In this document: positions 1-6,443 of the stretch, piece by piece
How positions within the stretch are numbered: the stretch's first letter is position 1
Layout: every line of letters starts with the position of its first letter
NCBI GenBank assembly: GCA_905479905.1
Contig: CAJQOK010000436.1
Location: 1 to 6,851, forward strand
Source: an uncultured Aliterella sp.
GTDB lineage: Bacteria; Cyanobacteriota; Cyanobacteriia; Cyanobacteriales; Chroococcidiopsidaceae
DNA: 6,851 nucleotides
Direction of reading: 5' to 3'
Notes under the pieces: generated by a model
The model's input: the letters and a program-made list of their open reading frames with translations, nothing else
What the model was told of the DNA's origin: nothing
Database searches by the model: none
Position numbers and translations under genes: made by a program

Positions 1-22
1 CCCCTTGATAGCGAAGTGTCAT
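1..22 (-). CDS. 5' end of a partial gene, possibly a DUF4278 protein
   Basis: An ATG at 22-20 is followed by six sense codons (MTLRYQG) before the window ends. GAGG (complement of 30-33) lies 7 bases upstream of the start, which is good Shine-Dalgarno placement. The pattern M-x-L-x-Y-x-G resembles the N-terminus of small cyanobacterial DUF4278 proteins, which often begin with a variant of MKLRYRG. Seven residues are too few for a secure family call, so both the gene and the family are tentative. If real, it lies downstream of the NB-ARC/WD40 pseudogene on the same strand, about 90 bases after that reading frame ends. Confidence 0.35.
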
Positions 23-114
23 AGCTTTTCCTCTTTTTAGTAAAAAACTGCATTTTTCCAGGATTTATCCGAACGTCGGTTCAACTAGCGAAATCGCTGC
101 TCTCAATTGTTATA

Positions 115-2135
115 TCAATGAAAATGGTTAGAGTAGTTCGGAAATAATTCGGAACTTGTTCTGGTGAAGGTTATCAACTTGTTCGGAAAGGTTGCGTCCT
201 CATTGCCTAAATATCGCTCTTTGGCACTAAAAGCCACAGATGCAATCCAATAGTTAATCTGTCCCGCTCGGATATCCCATAACCAGATCGGGCGAGTGCT
301 ATTTCCTCTTGTCAAGAGGCAAATAGCACTCGCTTGAGGCAAAAAAACGAAGGTAAGGATAGGTAGCCAGCCTTGATGTCGTCGTTCCTCGACAATTTTT
401 AGATACTCTTTCGCATATATATCCCAAAGTTTGACAATATTTGGGCTAAATACCAGCGATTCGAGCCAGGACGTAATTCCTTCAAAAGTCGCGGTTTGTT
501 GTCCATCTTTCCATCGCTGCCGATTGACTTCACCACTATCGTCATTAGTTACAATATGTTTAGCATAATTAAAAGTCGTCTCGTGCAAGTTCATCATCCG
601 CCAGCCTGTTTGCCAAATCGTTAAATTTGACAAGTCCAAGCGACTCAAATCTGCTTCCAACTGACGCAGCAGATCAAGGGCGTTTCCAGCAAAGTATCCC
701 GATTGCAATATAGTTCGCACATAGTCTTTTGGCTGCGCCTTCAACAAAGCATGACTCCTGAGGCAGACGATCTGGGCTTGTTCTACTTCCTGGCAGACTT
801 GCTCAATAAATTGTTCTGTGACATATTCCATCACTACAGGCTGCTGAGTGTAGCTGATGTAATCTAACTCCATCTTTGTTGTGGGCTGTACGGAGGTCAG
901 CTTAATTTTTTCGATTAGCGATCGCCGATCAAGAGATACCAATGCGTCTCGCACTTCTACTAGGGAAACGGAGGGTGTAATATCTGCTTGTAGCTGTGCT
1001 GCGGTTACGGCTTCCCGATTGATTGCTAACCAGTACATTACTTGTCTTTCTAACGAACTGAGACGATTGAATTGCTGTGTTAACAATCCTCGAATCTCTG
1101 TAAATAACAGCGCCTCTTGAGCTAAAAAAGCCGCAATATTGCTATTAAATAACTCTCTAATCGGTGTTGCTACAATTTTTAACATCAGTGGGTTGCCCTG
1201 ATACCGCTTAATTAGTTCCTCCACTGGCGCTTGGTCTGCGGAAGTCAGCCCTTTTCCCGCTAAAATTACTTTTCCTGCCCTGCTTGACAAAGGGTTCAGC
1301 CGCAGCAATCGTACTTGTGAAGCTACTCCTTGCCCGATGGCAATCTCTGGCGGAATTTCACGGCTAGTCAGCAAGACGGTACTTTGATGCCGTCCTGCTC
1401 CTAACTGCTGAAACAGCCACCCATAGGCTTCGCAGCCCGGCCCATAAGCACCCACCAATTCGCCACCCTGCATAACCCCCTCAACGCCACCCTGAATCAG
1501 TAGGCAGCGACGATGGCGCAACTGCTGAGTGCAATTGACGTATCTTGGCATCAAGCCGCAGGGGCAGCGATTGCTCCGGCCCAATTGCACTCATTAGATT
1601 CGTTAGGAAATCAGCGAAGGGTGGACTCTGCTGGAGACTTCTCCATAGGACAACATCGAACATATCTCGCTCTGCTGCTGTGCTAACCGTGCCACTACCA
1701 TTGTTTTACCAATGCCACCCATGCCTGCAAAGACGCGATCGCTCGGCAATTGTCTTGTACTACCCATTGCTCTAGTAAGTTTAATTGTTCCTGTTGTCCG
1801 CAAAACTGAGAAGTATCAGGTGCATCTGCCCAATCTACTCGCTTGTACAGCGACAATGCAGATAGGTTACGCCCTTGCTCTTGTTGAGCGTACCGTGCCA
1901 GAGCATTTTGCAACTTTACTTTTGTCACCTTAATTTTTAATTTCTGCGACAGCAATCTCCAGAGTTGAGCGCCTATATCTGTGATATAGCTGTAATCGTG
2001 ATTCAGTTCCATCGCAATTTTTTCGTAAGAGAGCTTATTCCAAGCTCGCTGAAAAACATTGATTTGTAGTGGAGTTAAAGATTCCTATGGCGATAAGGCG
2101 CTCTCGATAATGTTTAATGCTTCCTCTTATGTCAT
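115..2135 (-). pseudogene. Decayed NB-ARC / WD40-repeat STAND ATPase gene
   Basis: The intact family is a large cytoplasmic STAND-type NTPase: an N-terminal helical/HTH-like domain, an NB-ARC nucleotide switch and a C-terminal WD40 propeller. All parts are readable here, but in broken pieces. The start ATG is at 2135-2133. In-frame stops follow at 2129-2127 (TAA, codon 3) and 2087-2085 (TAG), both one C-to-T change from a Gln codon. The N-domain (LTPLQINVFQRAW, then YSYITDIGAQLWRLL) runs to about 1735. A one-base loss there moves Walker A (GMGGIGKT) into a second frame. A second apparent one-base loss near 1667 moves FDVVLWRSLQQSPPF into a third frame. A net +1 shift near 1530 leads to LRHRRCLLIQGGVEG and the long 3' frame ending at 115. 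Walker B lacks its Asp residues. Only about two WD-like motifs (VKLWDI, IWLWDI) remain. Sequencing error could explain one lesion but hardly all of them. Confidence 0.88.
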
Positions 2136-2142
2136 ATTTAAT

Positions 2143-2150
2143 CCTCCTTT
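2143..2150 (-). promoter_or_regulatory. Shine-Dalgarno sequence of the NB-ARC/WD40 pseudogene
   Basis: The minus strand reads AAAGGAGG here, 7 bases before the ATG at 2135-2133. It fixes the original start of the broken gene, because the frame from that ATG reads MT-stop-EEALNIIESALSP-stop-ESLTPLQ and then continues as the recognisable family N-terminus. The site is perfect although the third codon is now a stop, so the start signal has outlived the gene. Confidence 0.7.
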
Positions 2151-2317
2151 AGAGACAACGTTATTGAGAAGCGTTTAATCAGTTTGGACATTACTTTGAA
2201 CCTCTGAAAAATTGCTGTACTTCAATAACTATTTGCTTAATTCGTACAATAGATGATTAGACAGGGAGAGCGCTTTAACCTTCTGTGCTAATCGTTGATT
2301 AACTAAACTGCATAACC

Positions 2318-2339
2318 AAATTGCATAAGTATGCAATTT
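2318..2339. repeat. 22-base perfect palindrome (possible operator)
   Basis: Two 10-base arms, AAATTGCATA and its exact reverse complement TATGCAATTT, flank a 2-base AG centre. Such a compact dyad suits a dimeric helix-turn-helix protein better than a rho-independent terminator, because the stem is AT-rich, has almost no loop and is followed by only four T. A related, shorter dyad occurs at 2695-2708. The binding protein is unknown. Confidence 0.55.
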
Positions 2340-2666
2340 TGAACTGACCTAATCTGTAATATGTCTTATTTGACTAATTTTCGTAGGGTTCCAAGTTTTC
2401 AGTCTCCTATCACAATCCGGTGAAAAATTTTATTTAAATAATTTTTTTTCCTTTATACAAGTCAGAACACAACTGAAAAATATTGACATAGCAAAACTAG
2501 CACTGAATTTCCAAAATCTATCTTAAAATCAAGCTCTAAGTTGATTTCTAGTTAAATTAATTACTTGCTATGATCAGATTTTGTTGATGTATTTTTTTTA
2601 TACTAATCGAATTTTTTAGAGATATCAGTTAACAAAATATTATTTCATTTTGGTTTTGCAAAAATG

Positions 2667-2672
2667 TATAAT
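2667..2672 (+). promoter_or_regulatory. Candidate -10 box for the two-component operon
   Basis: TATAAT matches the sigma-70 -10 consensus exactly. About 17 bases upstream only a weak -35 candidate is visible (TTCATT at 2644-2649), so the promoter may need an activator. Transcription would start near 2679, about 100 bases before the leader ORF and 190 before the response regulator. The palindromes at 2674-2685 and 2695-2708 lie over or just after the predicted start, a typical place for an operator. No experimental support is available from sequence alone. Confidence 0.45.
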
Positions 2673-2673
2673 G

Positions 2674-2685
2674 ACTCAATTGAGT
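2674..2685. repeat. 12-base perfect palindrome over the predicted transcription start
   Basis: ACTCAATTGAGT is its own reverse complement and begins one base after the TATAAT box. An overlapping palindrome, AGTTAACT, follows at 2683-2690. The position over the likely +1 suggests an operator for a dimeric regulator, although AT-rich DNA yields short palindromes by chance. Confidence 0.4.
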
Positions 2686-2694
2686 TAACTTAAT

Positions 2695-2708
2695 TGCACA
2701 GTTGTGCA
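2695..2708. repeat. Inverted repeat TGCACA-GT-TGTGCA (possible operator)
   Basis: Two 6-base arms flank a GT centre. Extended to 20 bases (2692-2711 region), it matches the palindrome at 2318-2339 at about 15 positions: both begin AATTGCA, have a two-base centre and end TGCA-x-TT. This suggests two sites for the same regulator about 370 bases apart in one intergenic region. The nearby response regulator is a candidate binder, but nothing in the sequence proves it. Confidence 0.45.
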
Positions 2709-2725
2709 GTTCAATCGACACAAAT

Positions 2726-2909
2726 ACTTAATGTTTTATTGAAGTAATTTTAATAAAATAATGTTTTGAGGTTTCAACAATGAGTCAAGATCTACATAAA
2801 CAAGAGAAGCTCAAAAAACTTAATGTTTTATTGAAGCAATTTTAATAAAATAATATTTTGAGGTTTCAACAATGAGTCAAGATTTACCTAAACAAGAGAA
2901 GCTCAAAAT
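2726..2909 (+). repeat. 92-base tandem duplication of the response-regulator start region
   Basis: Unit 1 is 2726-2817 and unit 2 is 2818-2909. They differ at only about six positions and have no length change. Each unit carries an AT-rich leader, a GAGG Shine-Dalgarno (2768-2771 and 2860-2863), an ATG 8 bases later (2780 and 2872) and the first twelve codons of the response regulator. Unit 2 continues into the full gene. Unit 1 runs into unit 2 and soon reaches a stop. The high identity points to a recent duplication, and it doubled the translation start without doubling the gene. Confidence 0.93.
2780..2845 (+). CDS. 21-codon leader ORF made by the tandem duplication
   Basis: The ATG at 2780 has the same Shine-Dalgarno and spacing as the response-regulator start 92 bases downstream. 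The peptide begins MSQDLHKQEKLKK, a near copy of the regulator's N-terminus, then reads LNVLLKQF and stops with TAA at 2843-2845, 26 bases before the regulator ATG. Its last codons come from the leader part of the second repeat unit. The product is too short to have a receiver fold. It may be translated, because its initiation region matches that of the real gene, and it could affect downstream initiation by drawing ribosomes or by coupling. It may also be a neutral by-product. There is no evidence of a function for the peptide itself. Confidence 0.45.
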   Translation: MSQDLHKQEKLKKLNVLLKQF

Positions 2910-3543
2910 ACTTGTAGTGGATGACCACGAATTGATCTTGAGTGGAACTGTTGGCTTGCTAAAACAGCACTATCCACAAGCTGAGATCTTCACCGCCAAG
3001 ACAACTCAGAATGCACTCCAACAGGTCGAAACATTTCAACTTGACCTAGTTATTATGGATCTTTCCTTGCCAGAAACCTTTGGAAATACTGCCGAAATTA
3101 ATCAAGGCATTAAAACGTTGCAAAGTTTTATCAAAAACTATCCCCCCCTCAATCTAGTCGTGCAAAGCAGCTATACCAAAGCTTTAGTGCGGATTAAACC
3201 AGATATTGATGCACACGAAGGAGGGTTTACCGTAGCAGATAAAGGACTTGGTAGTCAGGAGATGTTGAAGCGAATTGAATGGGCGCTGATTGGAGTAACC
3301 CATACTAAAGACCTCAAAGTGCCACGAGGGGAAGTTAAGCCAGAGTGGATCGAACTACTCAATCTCGCTTTTAAAGAACAACTAAAAGATAAAGTCATCG
3401 CCGAGCGCATGGAAAAATCACTTAGAACGATGCGCCAATACTGGAGTAAAGTTCAAGACGTTTTGGAGGTTTATCCTGAAGATGGCAAAAGTCTTCGCAT
3501 TCAAACAGAGAAACGAGCTAGAGAAGAAGGGTTTATTGACTAA
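2872..3543 (+). CDS. Response regulator with N-terminal receiver and C-terminal HTH domain
   Basis: This 223-residue cytoplasmic protein is the likely phosphorylation partner of the kinase encoded 24 bases downstream. The receiver domain spans about residues 10-140: acidic pair D17-D18 (ILVVDDHE), phospho-acceptor D63 (LVIMDLSLP), Ser99/Ser100 at the usual Thr/Ser switch position (VVQSSY) and K124 (TVADKG). The D63 loop is extended (residues 68-80), pushing helix 3 further away than in short receivers. Residues 157-200 form a LuxR-like helix-turn-helix region (DKVIAERM, then LRTMRQYWSKVQDVL), followed by a basic C-terminus ending AREEGFID. This output type is familiar from cyanobacterial regulators next to CHASE2 kinases, so DNA binding is likely; targets are unknown. 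The start at 2872 is supported by GAGG 8 bases upstream. A near copy of this start region lies directly upstream. Confidence 0.9.
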   Translation: MSQDLPKQEKLKILVVDDHELILSGTVGLLKQHYPQAEIFTAKTTQNALQQVETFQLDLVIMDLSLPETFGNTAEINQGIKTLQSFIKNYPPLNLVVQSSYTKALVRIKPDIDAHEGGFTVADKGLGSQEMLKRIEWALIGVTHTKDLKVPRGEVKPEWIELLNLAFKEQLKDKVIAERMEKSLRTMRQYWSKVQDVLEVYPEDGKSLRIQTEKRAREEGFID

Positions 3544-3554
3544 AAAGTTTTATC

Positions 3555-3560
3555 AAGGGA
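3555..3560 (+). promoter_or_regulatory. Ribosome binding site supporting a TTG start for the CHASE2 kinase
   Basis: AAGGGA lies 7 bases before the TTG at 3568. No ATG occurs in frame until 3733, which would remove the first membrane segment and the start of the CHASE2 domain, so the TTG start is preferred. A second TTG follows at 3571 with slightly longer spacing and would shorten the protein by one residue. Confidence 0.65.
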
Positions 3561-3567
3561 TCAGCAC

Positions 3568-5538
3568 TTGTTGCTTAGTATCTGGAGCAAATTTAAACGA
3601 AGAATTACTATCTGGTCTGTAGCAGTGCTACCAGGAATTGTCGCTCTGGGGCTGATTATCCTTCTTCGCCAGAGTGGTTCACTGCAATTTATAGAATTGG
3701 TGACTCTCGATTCTTTTCTTAGGGTTCGTCCTATGGAACCTATTGACGAGAGAGTAGTCATTGTCGGAATTAATGAAGAAGATATTCAACGCATAAATCA
3801 TTACCCCATAAGCGATCGCGAAATTGCCAAACTGCTAAGGACATTGCAAAAATATAACCCTAGAGTTATTGGTCTTGATATTGTTAGAGATATACCTGTC
3901 GAACCCGGTCACGCCGAACTGATTGCAGCTTTTAAAGATATTGAACATCTAATTGCAGTGGAAAAAGTTTTACCCTTTGCGATTAAGCCACCCCCCGACT
4001 TACCCCCAGAACAAATCGGTTTTGCCGATGTCCTTTCTGATCATGACGGCAAAGTTAGGCGGGCAATCCTTGGAACGCTTAGACATAAAAGCAGTAAAGA
4101 ATATGAATTTTCCCTGCCTTTGCGGCTGGCAGAAACTTATCTCAAAGCTGAAGGCATTGAACTAAGCAACGGTATTCGCGATCAAGAGGCGATGCGGTTT
4201 GGTTCCACTGAACGAGATCGCTTTTTTCATAATTCTGGGGGCTACGTGGGCGGTGATGATTTTGGAGTTCAGCTACTCCTCAATTATCGCAACAATCGGC
4301 AAAGTTTCCGCACGTTCTCGCTTAAAGATATTAACGATATCGAAGCTGGAAAGGGTAATTCCGACGTGCTGCGCGATGCCTTGAGGGGACGCATCATTTT
4401 GATTGGGGTGACTGCTCCTAGTGTTAAAGACTTCATCGATACCTCGGCGATCGCGCCAGTGCAACCACCGGGGAAAATTTATGGCGTAGAATTTTATGCC
4501 CAGGTCGTTAGCCAAATTGTTAGCGCAGTTCTTGACAGACGACCAGTTTTAAAAACCTGGTGGGAGGGTTGGGAATATATTTGGATTTTTAGTTGGGGTA
4601 TTTTAGCCATTTATCTCGGTCGGCTAACTCATTCTCCATTGACAAACTTTTTGTATGTTGCTGTCGTTAGCTTTAGTTTTGTAGGAGTTACTTATGCTTT
4701 CATTCTTTGGGGATGGTGGATCCCAGTAGCACCAGTTTTATTGATTTTGCTCATCAATAATGGGACGGTTTTGAGTAGATTTTATCAACATGAGCGTCTT
4801 TTAAGATCTCAAATCAACCTCCGTCAACATACTATTGAACAAACATTTGTTCAAATTCATAATGGCCCTTTACAAACATTAGCCAATATTTTACGGCACG
4901 TCCAAGATCGAGATTTAGAACAATATCAATTGCTCGAAGAACTGAAAAACCTGAACCATGAAATTCGAGAGGTCGGCGAACACCTGAAACTAGAAGCCCT
5001 AGAGAAAGAGGAAAGCCTCCGGCTCGGTAGCGGTTTAATTCTAGATTTAACGCTGCCAATTTGCGACCTTTTATACAAAGTTTACAGCCATACACTCCAG
5101 CGAAACTTTCTTTGTTTTGAAACGCTCAAGGTTAAGGTTTATTCCTTCGATCCTATTGAAAAGCGATATTTGAGTAGAGAGCAAAAGCGAGATATATGCC
5201 AATTTATGGAAGAAGAGTTATGCAATGTTGGCAAACACGCCCAAGGATTAACCCGTATTGATGCTATAGGCAAGCAAAACGTTGGCTGGTATACTCTAAG
5301 CATTAAAGATAACGGAGCTAGAGTCAGCTCGTATCCTGAAGGGAGAGGAACAAAGCAGTGTCTAGATATAGCAAGAAAGTTGGGAGGAAAGTTTAAGCGC
5401 CAGCCGCTTCAAGAGAAAGGCACATTATGCCAGTTAACGTGGTGTTTAGCAAATACCCCCTGGAGTCTTGCTCAAATAAAACGCAAATTCAAAGCCTTAA
5501 TTCTAAAAGCATTAAATTTTGAGTTTTATAAGCGATAA
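3568..5538 (+). CDS. CHASE2-domain membrane sensor histidine kinase
   Basis: A 656-residue inner-membrane sensor kinase. A membrane helix (about 14-34) leads to an extracytoplasmic CHASE2 sensor domain (about 40-330) with typical elements: DSFLRVRP, VVIVGINEEDI, a PISDRE segment and VIGLDIVRD. Three more membrane helices follow (about 336-352, 361-381, 384-400), then a short coiled linker. The dimerisation/phosphotransfer helix contains H431 in IHNGPLQTLA. The HATPase domain shows an N box (EELCNVGKHA, N553), the DNG motif (D581-G583) and a G-rich lid (GRGT near 593, KGTLCQL). This HisKA_3/NarL-like architecture is common in cyanobacterial CHASE2 kinases. The residue after the His is Asn, where many HisKA_3 kinases have Asp or Glu. 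It shares an operon with the response regulator, whose stop lies 24 bases upstream. The CHASE2 ligand is unknown. The start is TTG. Confidence 0.9.
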   Translation: MLLSIWSKFKRRITIWSVAVLPGIVALGLIILLRQSGSLQFIELVTLDSFLRVRPMEPIDERVVIVGINEEDIQRINHYPISDREIAKLLRTLQKYNPRVIGLDIVRDIPVEPGHAELIAAFKDIEHLIAVEKVLPFAIKPPPDLPPEQIGFADVLSDHDGKVRRAILGTLRHKSSKEYEFSLPLRLAETYLKAEGIELSNGIRDQEAMRFGSTERDRFFHNSGGYVGGDDFGVQLLLNYRNNRQSFRTFSLKDINDIEAGKGNSDVLRDALRGRIILIGVTAPSVKDFIDTSAIAPVQPPGKIYGVEFYAQVVSQIVSAVLDRRPVLKTWWEGWEYIWIFSWGILAIYLGRLTHSPLTNFLYVAVVSFSFVGVTYAFILWGWWIPVAPVLLILLINNGTVLSRFYQHERLLRSQINLRQHTIEQTFVQIHNGPLQTLANILRHVQDRDLEQYQLLEELKNLNHEIREVGEHLKLEALEKEESLRLGSGLILDLTLPICDLLYKVYSHTLQRNFLCFETLKVKVYSFDPIEKRYLSREQKRDICQFMEEELCNVGKHAQGLTRIDAIGKQNVGWYTLSIKDNGARVSSYPEGRGTKQCLDIARKLGGKFKRQPLQEKGTLCQLTWCLANTPWSLAQIKRKFKALILKALNFEFYKR

Positions 5539-5642
5539 TTCTTTAGAAGCTAAGTATATAAATTGCAGTAAAGATTAACGAAATGTCTGCACTCTTGTTT
5601 GTATCTCTACATTAAGCCAACGTTTACTTAACTATTAGTATA
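5539..5642 (+). other. Short intergenic spacer before the DUF928 gene
   Basis: The 104-base spacer holds a TATATAAA stretch (5555-5562) that could serve as a weak -10 region, but no convincing -35 box and no GC-rich hairpin with a T run. It cannot be decided from sequence whether the DUF928 gene has its own promoter or is read through from the kinase operon. No clear Shine-Dalgarno precedes the ATG at 5643; the bases just before it are AT-rich. Confidence 0.35.
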
Positions 5643-6428
5643 ATGATTTTAAGCCAGTGGTTTACGAACAAAAGCATTAACAATAAATTGGTAGCCCTTT
5701 GCATTTTGAGTTCGGCTTCACTTGCAAGTCCGGCAGGTCTGGCAGTTTATCAACCTGGCACTCAAAAACCTGTTCCTCCTGATCGCATATTAGTAGGAGG
5801 AACGACTAGAGGGTGTTCTGGAGGAGATATGCCGCTAACGGTTCTTGCTTCTCGCAATTATATGGGACGGACGATATCAGGGCATCCTACATTAGCTTGG
5901 TTTGTCCCTCCTGATTCCGTTGCCAAGCCGATAGAAGTTACAATTTATGAGTGGGTTCTAGGTGGCAAACCTAAAAAAGTTAGTAAAACGCCTTTGCAGA
6001 GTACACCAGGGGTAATGAGTTTATCCCCGTTTTCCCAAAACGAACCAGGGCTGCAACCAGGGAAAGAATATCTTTGGCAGGTTGTCCTTCATTGCGACCT
6101 AGATAATCCATCTGGCGATTTAGTAAGCGAAGCGAGTTTTGAGGTTGCAAGAATGCCAACAACTATGTTGCAAACTAAACTAAATAAAGCCATAAATAGT
6201 GTGGAGAAAACCAAAATCTATGCTGAGGAAGGTTTATGGTATGACGCTCTAGGTGAAGCCCTAAAATTAGCTAAAGCATCGAAATTGGGAGAATTGGGTT
6301 CAACTTTGTTAAATGATTTGGCTAAGTCCGAAGCCCTCAAAACTATATCAGCATTTCCACCACAAGAAAGGGTTGCGGCAGAAAAACAGGTTGGAGACTT
6401 ACGGCAGATTGCCCGCAACGCCCGCTAA
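5643..6428 (+). CDS. Secreted DUF928-family protein
   Basis: A 261-residue protein of unknown biochemical function. The N-terminus has Lys10 and Lys15, a hydrophobic core (about 16-28) and small residues suited to signal peptidase I cleavage near A28 or A34, so export is likely. Cys20 is not in a good lipobox (VALC). The body matches DUF928: PPDRILVGGTTRGC, then LTVLASRNYMGRTISGHPTLAWFVPPDS, a YLWQVVLHCD strand and a helical C-terminal region with YAEEGLWYDALGEALKLAK. C58 and C151 could form a disulfide outside the cytoplasm. Length is normal for the family. It follows the CHASE2 kinase by 104 bases on the same strand and meets the CHAT gene tail-to-tail with 15 bases between stops. DUF928 genes often neighbour CHASE2 and CHAT genes in cyanobacteria (my recollection), suggesting an envelope-linked role. 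No Shine-Dalgarno is obvious. Confidence 0.85.
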   Translation: MILSQWFTNKSINNKLVALCILSSASLASPAGLAVYQPGTQKPVPPDRILVGGTTRGCSGGDMPLTVLASRNYMGRTISGHPTLAWFVPPDSVAKPIEVTIYEWVLGGKPKKVSKTPLQSTPGVMSLSPFSQNEPGLQPGKEYLWQVVLHCDLDNPSGDLVSEASFEVARMPTTMLQTKLNKAINSVEKTKIYAEEGLWYDALGEALKLAKASKLGELGSTLLNDLAKSEALKTISAFPPQERVAAEKQVGDLRQIARNAR

Positions 6429-6443
6429 ACAAGTTAACAACTT

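Larger units (their letters stand above)
2136..2725. other. AT-rich intergenic region without a recognisable gene
   Basis: About 590 bases separate the pseudogene start from the tandem duplication ahead of the response regulator. I find no convincing ORF, tRNA, insertion-sequence end or CRISPR repeat. The stretch is very AT-rich, with homopolymer runs around 2425-2460 and 2588-2600. It does contain the palindromes and the -10 box listed separately. It serves as the divergent upstream region of the minus-strand pseudogene and the plus-strand two-component operon. Its length is unusual for a simple promoter and could hide an unrecognised small RNA or the remains of a decayed gene. Confidence 0.6.

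Noticed and set aside
881..1120. Plus-strand ORF of 79 codons inside the pseudogene
   Set aside because: It lies opposite the clearly recognisable NB-ARC/WD40 reading frame, has no family resemblance and no convincing ribosome binding site.
1545..1933. Plus-strand ORFs of 73-76 codons opposite the frameshifted NB-ARC core
   Set aside because: They mirror the minus-strand P-loop region, and their translations show no domain; antisense shadows of the decayed gene.
2415..2460. AT-rich hairpin (TTATTTAAATAA) with a T run resembling a terminator
   Set aside because: The stem has no G-C pairs and low complexity, and no gene ends just upstream of it.
2483..2511. Promoter with a perfect TTGACA at 2483-2488
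   Set aside because: At 17 bases downstream the sequence is AATTTC, a poor -10, and no gene starts nearby.
4273..5095. Minus-strand ORFs of 80-87 codons within the CHASE2 kinase
   Set aside because: They are fully covered by a strong plus-strand gene with recognisable domains and show no independent features.
6218..6418. Minus-strand ORF opposite the DUF928 C-terminus
   Set aside because: It is antisense to a well-supported gene, with no start signal or family match.
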